DNA of 47,841 bases. Source: Blattamonas nauphoetae. Lineage: Eukaryota > Preaxostyla > Oxymonadida. The notes under the pieces were generated by a model that was not told the DNA's origin, did no database searches, and saw only the letters and a program-made list of their open reading frames with translations. The DNA lies in NCBI GenBank assembly GCA_033064195.1, contig JARBJD010000458.1, positions 1-47,841 on the forward strand, written 5' to 3'. This document shows, piece after piece, positions 11,690-20,263 of this stretch. The first letter of the stretch is position 1. The number at the start of each line of letters is the position of its first letter. The position numbers and the translations under genes are program-made.

Positions 11690-13075
11690 AGCTGTTTTAC
11701 GAGAAGAGGAGGCAATTTGATCTCCCGAAGCGATTGGCTTGAAGTCAGCATCAGGTCGAAGCTGGCTATTCCAGTCACCATCCCCCCATTCACCATTGAG
11801 GCCAAAGCAGTCTCTCTGAAAGGCCAGTTTCAGTCGTCTCTTCAGCCGTTCGTGTGTCCTCCTCACACTACCAGCTCTCTCTTCACCGTGTCTGACGAAG
11901 CCTCTCTCTTTGTGGTTTTTCTTCCACCAACTCGATTCCTCAATCACGGAGCTTCTCATCAATATCAGTTCGGAGGGTGTGGTCGAAATCTCGCTTTGTG
12001 CCTTCACATCAGATGGAGGAATCCAATATGGCCTTCGCCGATCGTTCGGGTTTCGAATTCGATGGAGGATCTGTCAAACTATTACTCGCCCGTGATTTAA
12101 ATTCTGTTCTCATCGCTAACGTCGCAACGACTGGCGATGGAGCCGTGCTGAGTTGCCGAAATGCGTTTGTTGAACTGACAAAAGCGCATTTCTTCGAGGA
12201 GTGTCACACAATCAACGTCAATCGGATGCTCGCTACGCTCTGCTCAGCGGAGACCAGAGGCGGTGACTACTTCATCCCCTCGCTCGATCAAAATAGCGAT
12301 CTCAACCTTCAACCGACTCTGATCGAGTGTTCTGCCAAACTCGGTGGCTGAATGTTTCTCGACGTGTCTGGCTTTTCCTCACTGACCCTGACTCATCCCG
12401 GATATGTCGACCTACTCTCAATCAACATCCCTGCAACCATGTCCTCGAATTATGTCGCTGTGAAGGGAGGAGGGATCTTCTTTCGACGGAGATTGGTTGC
12501 ATGTTGGGAGTGTTCAGTTCGAATCGTTGCCAATGTCGAATGGTGGTCCATTTATCTACGGAGAAGAGCTGGTCGAATAGCACGATGTCGTCGAATGATG
12601 GTTCTCCATCCAAACAGATCGAAGTGGAAGGCCATCCCGAATGGTCTCGAAATTTGGATCTTCCAAAGATTGTTCTGATCGCCTCTGATTCGCCGACTTA
12701 TCAAAGTGTCTTCGAGAAGGAGTCGAAAAGCAGTTCGATCAACGATTATCTCCCTCTGCTGCATCTGAAAGACGAGAATTACGAGTATCTCCAAATCCCG
12801 ATCTTCATCCAGCACAAAGTGTTTTAGACCAAACAGGAGTTGTGACAGAGCAATCCATCCTTTTTATTCCAGAGACATCAACCGATCCAGTTACGCACTC
12901 CATTCTCATTTGGATCCAACTGTCGGAAGAACGATCGATTCTTCCTGAATCGACGCCTTCTCCGTCTGATGGATGGACAGCGAGAGGTGGAATGAGCAAC
13001 ACGTGGCGATCGCATGGACTGAATAATTATGCAACGAAAGCAACTTCGAGAAGAGTGCGAAAAGGAGAGAAGACG
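11690..13075 (+). pseudogene. Worn beta-helix surface-protein relative
   Basis: From about 11980 to 12480 one frame reads like the beta-helix part of the pseudokinase proteins: Asp/Gly-rich turns, GAVLSCRNAFVEL, ECSAKLGG and then MFLDVSGFSSLTL. A single TGA at 12349 lies where the intact family has a Gly-Gly-Gly-Met-Tyr motif. Further frames continue to about 12830 (NLDLPKIVLIASDSPTY) and 13075. No membrane span or kinase tail follows. The stop and frame changes make it a pseudogene of the same broad gene family, present only in the spacer. Confidence 0.4.
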
Positions 13076-13189
13076 TTTTTTCCCCTCTTTTCAGTGTTCA
13101 TTCTATCGCACTACAACCATTTCGCTTTTTCAAGATTCTTATTTTGACCAATTGACACAACAATGAGACAAATATAGATACGCCTAATT

Positions 13190-13273
13190 AAGTCATTGAT
13201 CTCAGTCCCAAAAACCGGAACTGAGATCGATCGATCTCAGTTTCTGCTTGATCGATCTCATGTATCAAAGGTC
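13190..13273. repeat. GATCTCAG-type short inverted repeats beside the Polinton
   Basis: This stretch contains GATCTCAG and its reverse complement several times (TGATCTCAG, CTGAGATCGATCGATCTCAG). A similar but diverged cluster occupies 9485-9535, just past the left-arm end, including the shared AGACCTTTGA next to the junction. The two clusters may therefore be diverged continuations of the inverted-repeat arms. Confidence 0.5.
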
Positions 13274-13424
13274 TGCATATAGGCAAAAAAAGTGCAAAAC
13301 CTTAGGGAGGGAGGAAGCTGGTGGTTTTTATTGCCTGGTGTGTTGGCAAGTCCCTAAGGCCCAGGGTTGCGATCCCTGTTTCTGACATTTATCTCACTTT
13401 TTTAAATCCGACGTCGGACAAATT

Positions 13425-13500
13425 ATTGCTTCCTCCGGGGTTCGAACCTGGGACTCCTAGCCTAGTGGTACGTGCACTTACCACTCGACTACTCATCCCT
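13425..13500 (-). promoter_or_regulatory. tRNA-like A-box/B-box module in left TIR
   Basis: On the minus strand an A-box-like TAGTCGAGTGGT (13480-13491) lies upstream of a perfect B-box GGTTCGAACCC (within 13437-13448). The spacing is that of a normal tRNA gene. The acceptor and anticodon stems do not pair well, so this is a tRNA-derived module or pol III promoter rather than a working tRNA gene. The reverse-strand translation gives the PGFEPGT phrase often seen when tRNA genes are translated by mistake. Confidence 0.6.
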
Positions 13501-13865
13501 AATTTTCCGAGGATTTACCCTGGCTACATATCTGTGTGGAGGGTCGTTTTGGGTCATTTTTCAAAAAGTGAGATAAATTTTTTTGAGAAAAATTTTTTTC
13601 GTCAAATCAACTTCAAATTTCACAGAATGGATGTCAAACATGATATAAAAACGATTTTCCAAAAATTTTTGAACAATTTTGATTTTTGCCATATATCATT
13701 TTTTTTTGGTGACATGGAAAAATGAAGAAAAATCGATGTTCTCAGATCTTGATCAAACTCTCATCTAAGGTCATATCCGACACGCTCTTTCGATTGCCGC
13801 AAGAATTATTGAAATCGGATCAGTAGTTATGGAGAAATTTCACTTTTGAAAAAACAAAGGAGATT

Positions 13866-13897
13866 TTTTATTTTTCGAATTTTTTATTTTGTACTAA
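13866..13897 (+). promoter_or_regulatory. A/T-rich start motif of left TIR gene
   Basis: TTTTTATTTTTC, then TTTTTTATTTTG, with ACTAA directly before the ATG at 13898. The same TATTTTT...(T/G)AA-ATG arrangement precedes most Polinton genes (ATGs at 14435, 15927, 17647, 19557, 19888, 20235, 20863, 21867, 26544, 30973, 31442 and 31979), but not the host-type genes. It is probably the element's own promoter. Confidence 0.65.
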
Positions 13898-14389
13898 ATG
13901 GCACAGCTAGAACTCATCGAAGAACTTGAGCAAATTTTAGAATACACTAATCCCAATCGAAAGGACAGTGATATGATGAATTTCCTGAGTCAGAATCATT
14001 TATTTCTCATGAAATTAGGATTGTGGAAACCAGAACTGATTGTCAATTTCAAAACTTTAAAACAATTATTCCAAAAATATGTTGACATCGATAACCCAAC
14101 TTGGATGAACTATGACACAAAGAAATGGCGGCGAAACCAACCTCAACTGATCTGTGAAATAGCAAACGTCAGAAAACTTCCCGATGCATCGGAGAATTTA
14201 AACGTCAGACTATCGAAAGAACAGATCAGTCAAATGGTGATGAACGTGTTGAGAGCAAAACCTCAAAGTTTCTCGAAGATGAAACCAGAATCGTTCGAAT
14301 ATTATCGACCAATCTGTGCCGAAATCTGGATGAAGTACGTGAAAAGAAAAGTACCAAATTGGTTACTTCAAAAAGATCAACAGAAATAA
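13898..14389 (+). CDS. TIR-encoded protein, 163 aa (left copy)
   Basis: A complete frame runs from ATG to TAA and lies wholly inside the TIR. The product is predicted to be mostly helical, charged and soluble, with no membrane span or signal peptide. It starts MAQLELIEELEQILEY and ends in a basic KYVKRKVPNWLLQKDQQK. I do not recognise a family. The right TIR holds the same gene (31488-31979) with only about two amino-acid differences (Glu/Asp and Val/Leu near the end), so the TIRs have stayed homogenised. An A/T-rich motif directly precedes the start. Confidence 0.8.
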   Translation: MAQLELIEELEQILEYTNPNRKDSDMMNFLSQNHLFLMKLGLWKPELIVNFKTLKQLFQKYVDIDNPTWMNYDTKKWRRNQPQLICEIANVRKLPDASENLNVRLSKEQISQMVMNVLRAKPQSFSKMKPESFEYYRPICAEIWMKYVKRKVPNWLLQKDQQK

Positions 14390-14434
14390 AACTCGTTGTT
14401 ATTTTTTATTTTTGAATTTTTTAATTTGTATTAA

Positions 14435-14647
14435 ATGAATCCAACGGCGATGTATACCGAAAGACGTCGAGTATGTTCAGAACAAGCATTATCTGAATCC
14501 ATGAAGAAAGAGAACTGTTCGCAAGTCTCTGAGTATGTCAGAAATAATGTGCCGGTGACGAATGTTCATGAGAGAATCAAGAATTTTAATTTCAATGAAA
14601 GAGCAAACCAAAATGAATCGACAAAAATACAATTCACAAATGATTGA
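14435..14647 (+). CDS. Short relative of the 141-aa gene at the other end
   Basis: This 70-codon frame begins with the same MNPT start and A/T-rich leader as the gene at 31017-31442. It shares the segment RRRVCSEQAL...SEYVRNNVPVT with that gene, then diverges. It straddles the inner edge of the TIR, so it looks like the partial copy left where the two ends stop matching. It also overlaps the first codons of the S74 gene frame. Whether it is expressed is unclear. Confidence 0.45.
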   Translation: MNPTAMYTERRRVCSEQALSESMKKENCSQVSEYVRNNVPVTNVHERIKNFNFNERANQNESTKIQFTND

Positions 14648-15452
14648 GAAAATGATTGATTATAATCTCTCGACGATCACTGAGAATGCAGCAGTGATTG
14701 AATCACTGCAGAAAGAAGGAGAAACGAATCAGAATGAAGTCGATACACTCAAGAAGACAACAGAAGCACACAAGACAGCGATATCGTCAATCCAAAAAGT
14801 AGTCAGCACAAATGGATCAATCACTTGTTCAGCTGGTATTGCGACACCAACAATTGGAGGATTGATCAATGTGAGTGGAGCGAAGTGGGATATATCAGAG
14901 GGATCACTTCCGAAGTATCCTGGAACATATCCGGCTTCAACATTTAAGTCTGGCATATCAATCTCACAATCGATTGCAGAAACATCAGGAATTCAGTTCA
15001 ATGGTGATGGTATCGTTATGTGGTCACCGTGTGACTCACCAGCTTTGTATTACTATGACGAGGATACTGGTTCAGGAGTCTTTTCAATATCACCAACAGG
15101 AAGTTTTTCTCAGTTGTCAGACAGAAGAGTGAAAAGAAATATTGAACCATACCCTGATGTTCTTGAACAACTGAATAAAGTCGAAATTGTCCAGTACCAA
15201 TTCAACACATTCGACTCGAAGATCGACAAAGTGACAAAACAAATAGAGAATGAGACTGATGAAGAACACTTGAAGAACTGCAAAGAGAAATGTGAATGCT
15301 TGAAGAAGGAAAGTGAGAAGAAACACATTGGTGTGATTGCACAACAGATCCAAGAAATATTCCCTGAAGTCGTGAATGATTCCAATCCAGATTATCTTCA
15401 GGTTGACTACGCAGAACTCTCGTGCTTCTGTATCAAAGCTATTCAGGAATGA
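14562..15452 (+). CDS. Fibre-like protein with C-terminal Peptidase S74 chaperone domain
   Basis: The frame gives up to 296 aa; an internal ATG at 14613 (MNRQKYNSQMIEKM) is a likely start because the first codons overlap the short upstream frame. A helical, coiled-coil-like stalk (about residues 25-80) is followed by a Gly/Ser/Thr-rich beta region (85-185). Next comes the S74 signature SDRRVKRNI (186-194) and the later IGVIAQQIQEIFPEVV and VDYAEL-CFCIKAIQE blocks. Known S74 domains trimerise fibres or tail spikes and then cut themselves off in front of the Ser of the Ser-Asp pair using a Ser-Lys dyad; Ser186 and Lys191 fit. The inferred role is a trimeric virion attachment fibre. It lies convergent to the capsid block. 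I know of no standard Polinton gene of this type. Confidence 0.82.
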   Translation: MFMRESRILISMKEQTKMNRQKYNSQMIEKMIDYNLSTITENAAVIESLQKEGETNQNEVDTLKKTTEAHKTAISSIQKVVSTNGSITCSAGIATPTIGGLINVSGAKWDISEGSLPKYPGTYPASTFKSGISISQSIAETSGIQFNGDGIVMWSPCDSPALYYYDEDTGSGVFSISPTGSFSQLSDRRVKRNIEPYPDVLEQLNKVEIVQYQFNTFDSKIDKVTKQIENETDEEHLKNCKEKCECLKKESEKKHIGVIAQQIQEIFPEVVNDSNPDYLQVDYAELSCFCIKAIQE

Positions 15453-15516
15453 TGTTCAATCGTCGGACATCAACAGTCACTCATCAATGAACTAATACAA
15501 AAATATAATTCACTGA

Positions 15517-15927
15517 TTAGTATTCCAACATGAGATCAACCAGAAATTCATAATACTCTTTGATTATTTTTCCATTGATTGTCTCTGTTGTTTCCATCTC
15601 AATTGATTCACCAGAACTGTCTTTGAACCAGATCTTCACAATTGATTGTCGAGTAGTTAATTCCCACTTCTTTCGCTTCGCAATCTGTTCATTACAGAAA
15701 GCAACATATGAGTCATTGAATGCATCAGTCTGGATCCAATCACCGTGGATCGTAATGTGCTGAGGAATGTCTTTTGAAATGACTGTCGATGCATCACTCA
15801 TCTCTTCTTTCACATGGATGAGTTTGCAGTCAAGAAAGTAGATGTATTTTTGTTTTCTAGAATTGGTAAAATCAGGAGGGAGTTGAGCAGTGTGAGAATT
15901 CTGAATTGAGAAGTAACGCTTCACCAT
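15517..15927 (-). CDS. Unknown Polinton protein, 136 aa
   Basis: The frame runs from an ATG at 15927 to a stop near 15517, preceded by a TATTTTATTTTTG-type leader. The product is soluble, with alternating beta-like segments (YIYFLDCKLIHV, ITIHGDWIQTDAFND, SIVKIWFKDSSGESIEM) and an acidic C-terminus. Position at the end of the capsid block and beta-rich composition suggest a structural or penton-associated role, but this is inference. It is convergent with the S74 gene, with 64 bp between them. Confidence 0.6.
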   Translation of the reverse strand: MVKRYFSIQNSHTAQLPPDFTNSRKQKYIYFLDCKLIHVKEEMSDASTVISKDIPQHITIHGDWIQTDAFNDSYVAFCNEQIAKRKKWELTTRQSIVKIWFKDSSGESIEMETTETINGKIIKEYYEFLVDLMLEY

Positions 15928-15967
15928 TCTTGTTTTCTACAAAAATAAAATATCATCTTTGTTCTAT

Positions 15968-17647
15968 TCAAAATCCTCTCTTCACTTCTTCATACGCTTC
16001 TTGGAGTCGACGATCAATGACATATCGCACTCGCGGCTGTCCATTCTCAATCCAGAACAACCAGCATGTAGCTTGATGCAATGCCAAAATTGGTGGAGGA
16101 GGACCTTCTGGAGTTGATGTGAAATATGGATCAGGTTCACCTTGTTTGATTGGGGTTCCTCTGAAGACAATGTTCACTGATTCTGCTGTCGATATACCTT
16201 CTTCTCCACCAGCGATTTCACTTCGATCTGTTGGAACCATAAATGTGAATGAAGTTGCATCCGTTGATGGTCTCAGTTTTCTGCTCTCCTTTCCACCATA
16301 GACATAATTGCGAGGTTCACAAATGGAATTCTCAAACTCTTGTGTTGCCGAACAGCCAATGAAATCACCGTTCACCATCATCATTTGATAGAACTCTGGT
16401 GAGATTGTTGACATTGGGAAATTGGGATAATTATTTCCAAGCATTTCGAAGTGACCAACATAGTGAGGATTTCTGAAGACTGTACACTCGTTTGGTCTAT
16501 CGGGGAATAAGCACATTAGATTCATGAGGTTGTTGAGTTTGATACTTATGTTTGATCTCACTCCCATTGCATTTGCAGATGATTGAAATGATTGTGTGTC
16601 AATTCTTTCAGCTTTCAAGACGTATAATGTCTTTGAATACGTGTTGATGAGAGATTGTTTTGTTGCATCAGTGATTTGATTTCCGTAGCAAACTGATGTG
16701 ACTTTATCAACTGATGAAGCAAGAACAGTGCAAGTGGTTGATTTCACTGTAGTATGCACAATTCCAGTACTTGGATCTGGATCTGAATATGTATAATATT
16801 GATAAACTGGATTTCCGATTTGTGTGAATTCTTGAGTCACATTTGTGAATTCTCCATCTTGAAATAGTGCGTGATGAGATTTGTGTGTAGTATATTTTCC
16901 TAATGGATCTTTCTCCTCGTATCGTTCAAGTCCTTTTCGAATGACTGTGGGTACTTGAATCGGACAGTACACAAGTGAATCAGTTGTCAAATGAAATCTC
17001 AAACGTAAATTGCCAAAGATGGAATTTGGATACTGATCAAAAGTACTCAGTGAAAGTAAATTCACAAACGGAATAACCAGAGGAATTGTAATTGGGAACA
17101 TTGTTTCTGTATTAGGAGTTGGAGAAAAGTAGCATCCACAAACACTTGGATCCATTCTCTAAACATTTTCAAAAAGACTGTAGCAATGCTTCATGTTGTT
17201 TTTCTCTTCATAAGACTTGAAAGTGTGGTACAGAAATGATTCGTGAACATGATTATTCTGGAGTGTATTGTCAATGATGTTTCCTTTACTGTCGACGAGT
17301 CTCCTGTCTCGAATTGCATCTGATGATGACTTATATCCGTAGAACATTGCATACATGTTAGGGTAGTAGTTCCTGTCTGTCGTCGGTTGCTCATACGGAA
17401 CAGTAATCGTGAGATCAATTCGCAAATGACTCTTCGCAAACTCAGTCACATCATGACCATCATAACACAGTGGAACTTCAATCTCATCTCCGATTCTGCA
17501 AGGCATAGGTGGATTCGTTGGATGCACTTCTTGGATGGAATAAATGTGTGGCTCTGAATCCCATTGTTTTGGCAGATATGATTGCACTTCAATTTGCTCG
17601 ATTAATGTCGATGTTGGTTTTGATTGATTTGATCTGATACTTCTCAT
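15968..17647 (-). pseudogene. Second capsid-like gene, paralogue of the major capsid protein
   Basis: This region encodes a protein related to the neighbouring major capsid protein. Shared features include a block with FGNLRLRFHLTTDSLVYCPI (FGDLKLSVHINEDAFVYCPV in the neighbour) and a C-terminal block with PPPPILALHQATCWLFW and NGQPRVRY (neighbour PPAPILATTATTWWVLRY and NGKPKVEY). These are consistent with a double-jelly-roll fold duplicated in tandem. It is not read in one frame and shows about one break, unless the two halves work as separate proteins. An A/T-rich leader precedes the ATG at 17647. It may be a minor or vertex capsid protein. Confidence 0.7.
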
Positions 17648-17694
17648 TTATAGAAAAATAGAAAATACAATATCATTATTTTCTTTTACTGTTT

Positions 17695-19557
17695 TCAATT
17701 TTGAATAATTCCTAAATCTTTGTGTAGTGCTTTCAGTGTGTGATTTGGATAGTACTCCACTTTCGGTTTGCCATTACTGTATCGTAATACCCACCATGTG
17801 GTTGCAGTTGTTGCTAGAATCGGTGCTGGAGGATGAGTAAATGTCGTCATGTTGCTACCACTTTGACTTGGATTATAAACATTATAGTATGTGTCAAGCT
17901 TACCTTGATAAATGGGATATGATCTCAAAGTGACAGGAACGTTTCCTTTGGAACTGATGGAATCATTACAGTTCGTTGGACACCCACTTCTCTGTGTTGA
18001 AAAGCACATAAGGAAGTCAGTGTTGTCATGAATCGGTCGCACTCTTGTCATTGATTCATTTGGATAATTCTGATCTCCTGTGAGTTTCTCTACAACGAGA
18101 GAATCTGTTAATGATCGCTCCAAGTCATCAGAAACAGCTAGATATGAATCAAGATTGAGAGTCGATAATGCAAATTGATAGAAGCGAGCTCCAATTGTTG
18201 TTGTCAGTTGATCTGGATAGTATTTGTCGAGTAGATTCACTTGGATATCCTTCTGCATTGGATTGTGGAAACAAGTGACTTCATTGTCGTAGTGACGGAA
18301 GAGGAGCATAATATCCTTTGCATTAACAACCACCATTTGTTGAGAACAATTAATTCCTGTTTCAGTTGGCGTCTTCTGAAATGGATAGAATGATATCTTT
18401 TCTGCTGGAATAGTTCCGGGACGATTCTGATACATCTGCTTCAGATTCTCTTTCGCAATTTCTCTCATATTGTATCCAGAGCTCATGCAATACACATCAT
18501 CAATTTGATACTCGGTGATGTTCAGAGAAATATATTGATCCACATATTCTGGTTCTGTCGTAACTGTACCAGCTGATGAATACACAATATCATTCGTGGC
18601 TGTTGGTTGAAGAAATGATTGACCAATCTGAACGAAATTCTTTGTGCTTGAGGTTACGAGATTGTTTAAGAAATATGGACGATGCTGAATACAATCCGCA
18701 ATTGATGTTTTTATCTTAGGCGCTGCAGCAGTCCCAGTAACTATTAATGAAAGTGTGTTCTTCAGAGTGAGTTCAGGATTAACTGGACAATACACAAATG
18801 CATCTTCATTGATGTGTACGCTCAGTTTCAAATCTCCAAAGAGACACGCAGGATAGTCAGTCATTCCAGAGAAAATGAGAAGATCTTCAAGATTGATTGA
18901 CACACGAATTGGAACATCAATTGAGTCTTTAAATACACCAGTTCCAGACGTTGTTGTGAAGTCTGATAAAGGAATATACACGCCAGCAACAGATTCATCA
19001 TGGTTCCAAGCGTTTTGCCAAGGTGTGTGACAATGCTTTCGATTCTCCAATTGACTCTTCGGTTTGATCATGTTGTAGATGTGAGATTCCATTGATACAT
19101 CATTATTTGTTGTGCTGATGATCCGTTGATTGTTGTGAAGAACAGTGAGGTCACGAAAGATTGATGCTGAATGCTTGAGTCCAACAAAGATGAATATCCT
19201 CTCATTCATGTACGATCCAACCTTACTAGTTGTCTTCCAATTATTGACTTTCAGCCTTGCTGTCATTGTGAACGTAATAAAGGAATCATCGATTTTACAA
19301 ATGTCCTGATTACCAGTCAGTGGAATTATGATTTCCTGTCCTTTGTAGAATCGTGAGTTCTCTGATGGTTTCAATTCTTGAATAGAAGTACTGTGTGCTC
19401 CATCGTTCAGAAGGTAATTGATGTGATGCTCAGACATAAGTTGCTGTTGTATTTGACCAATGTCATCTCTGGTATACTTGATTGATCCTGTGGTATTTCC
19501 AGTCAAAGATGATGCTCCAGTTCTTTTGTTTGTCAGATGTGTTAAATGTGAGTTCAT
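17695..19557 (-). CDS. Major capsid protein (double jelly-roll type), 620 aa
   Basis: A single open frame runs from ATG at 19557 to a stop near 17695. Length and position within a block of virion genes fit Polinton major capsid proteins. It is rich in beta-strand-like segments, with the landmarks QEIIIPLTGNQDICKIDDSF (residues about 73-92), ERIFIFVGLKHSASIFRDL, VYIPLSDFTTTS, FGDLKLSVHINEDAFVYCP and a C-terminal PAPILATTATTWWVLRY. It would form the trimeric capsomers of an icosahedral virion. It is the intact partner of the adjacent capsid-like gene. The start is supported by the leader ATTTTTTGATAAA just upstream. The call rests on context and paralogy rather than a database match. Confidence 0.8.
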   Translation of the reverse strand: MNSHLTHLTNKRTGASSLTGNTTGSIKYTRDDIGQIQQQLMSEHHINYLLNDGAHSTSIQELKPSENSRFYKGQEIIIPLTGNQDICKIDDSFITFTMTARLKVNNWKTTSKVGSYMNERIFIFVGLKHSASIFRDLTVLHNNQRIISTTNNDVSMESHIYNMIKPKSQLENRKHCHTPWQNAWNHDESVAGVYIPLSDFTTTSGTGVFKDSIDVPIRVSINLEDLLIFSGMTDYPACLFGDLKLSVHINEDAFVYCPVNPELTLKNTLSLIVTGTAAAPKIKTSIADCIQHRPYFLNNLVTSSTKNFVQIGQSFLQPTATNDIVYSSAGTVTTEPEYVDQYISLNITEYQIDDVYCMSSGYNMREIAKENLKQMYQNRPGTIPAEKISFYPFQKTPTETGINCSQQMVVVNAKDIMLLFRHYDNEVTCFHNPMQKDIQVNLLDKYYPDQLTTTIGARFYQFALSTLNLDSYLAVSDDLERSLTDSLVVEKLTGDQNYPNESMTRVRPIHDNTDFLMCFSTQRSGCPTNCNDSISSKGNVPVTLRSYPIYQGKLDTYYNVYNPSQSGSNMTTFTHPPAPILATTATTWWVLRYSNGKPKVEYYPNHTLKALHKDLGIIQN

Positions 19558-19585
19558 TTTATCAAAAATAAAAAAACAATAATGC

Positions 19586-19888
19586 TTATTTCTTTTTCAG
19601 TTTCTTCTTCTTTGTTTTCGGCTTCAGCTTTTCTTCCAGTTTCATAATTTCTCCTCTGAGTTTGTTCGCAACTGCTGTGTTTCCTTCATTCATTGCTTGC
19701 TCATACTGAGCCATCTTTTCTGCATGGATTTGCTGATCCGATTTCACATCTGGAATCATTTCAACACCTGTCTGTGCAACCTTAGAAATCAATGGTCCAA
19801 CGAAGGGAATGAGATTCAGAAATGGAGCTCCAACTCGTAGAATGTTTTTCCCGACTCCTGCTAATTTTGATAACCAACCTGGTGCCAT
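19586..19888 (-). CDS. Small basic virion-type protein, 100 aa (MAPG family)
   Basis: It starts MAPGWLSKLAGVGKNILRVG, continues with a hydrophobic amphipathic segment (PFLNLIPFVGPLISKVAQ) and a helical middle, and ends in a very Lys-rich tail (KPKTKKKKLKKK). It shares its MAPG-x2-KL-x2-GK start with the next gene, pointing to an old duplication. The pattern of an amphipathic N-terminus and a basic tail resembles small internal virion proteins that bind DNA or membranes, but that is inference. It has its own A/T-rich leader and lies 28 bp from the major capsid gene. Confidence 0.65.
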   Translation of the reverse strand: MAPGWLSKLAGVGKNILRVGAPFLNLIPFVGPLISKVAQTGVEMIPDVKSDQQIHAEKMAQYEQAMNEGNTAVANKLRGEIMKLEEKLKPKTKKKKLKKK

Positions 19889-19926
19889 TTTAATAAAAAT
19901 AAAAATATTCGAATACTAGTGAATGT

Positions 19927-20235
19927 TTATCCTTTGAATTGAATTTTGGAATTTGACGAGAGTGGCATATCATCATTTGAGAATCGTCCATTTCGTGGAG
20001 GTTCGTACTCGATCATCTGTGGTTTTTGTTGACGATTGATCGCTTTATTTTGTTGATAAACGTCCATCATTCCTCCTGATCCATTGAGTATTCCACCTGC
20101 TGTTTGTCCGAATTTACTGTTCGTTTGAGAGAGCAATCCACCACCGACTTGAAGTAATGTTGGAGCTAGAGGTTTGATGAATTGAAAGAATTGCTTGCCG
20201 ATATTTTTGAGTTTGTTGAAACTTCCTGGTGCCAT
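19927..20235 (-). CDS. Small virion-type protein, 102 aa (MAPG family)
   Basis: It starts MAPGSFNKLKNIGKQFFQFI, like its neighbour. A Gly-rich hydrophobic stretch follows (LLQVGGGLLSQ, GGILNGSGGMM), then a Gln/Asn/Pro-rich hydrophilic tail. The Gly-rich central part could contact membranes. Family unknown; it is very probably a small structural protein, because it is embedded in the capsid block and carries the same leader motif (TTTTTATTTTTACATAA before the ATG). Confidence 0.6.
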   Translation of the reverse strand: MAPGSFNKLKNIGKQFFQFIKPLAPTLLQVGGGLLSQTNSKFGQTAGGILNGSGGMMDVYQQNKAINRQQKPQMIEYEPPRNGRFSNDDMPLSSNSKIQFKG

Positions 20236-20263
20236 TTATGTAAAAATAAAAAATACAATTCAT

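Larger units (their letters stand above)
13274..14440 (+). repeat. Polinton terminal inverted repeat, left
   Basis: It matches the reverse complement of 31438-32604 with only a handful of differences. The outer tip reads TGCATATAGGC then an A-run. The outer 600 bp are non-coding and hold the tRNA-like module and a perfect palindrome TCCGACGTCGGA (13407-13418). The inner part holds a complete 163-codon gene. Weaker similarity continues inward to about 14575. Confidence 0.92.

Noticed and set aside
13425-13500. A functional tRNA gene
   Set aside because: A- and B-boxes are good, but the acceptor, D and anticodon stems do not pair, so only a tRNA-like module is reported.
13321-13725. 134-codon frame in the TIR (and its mirror at 32165-32557)
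   Set aside because: It contains the PGFEPGT phrase produced by translating tRNA-like sequence backwards; the rest is A/T-rich and starts at a non-ATG codon, so it is not called as a gene.
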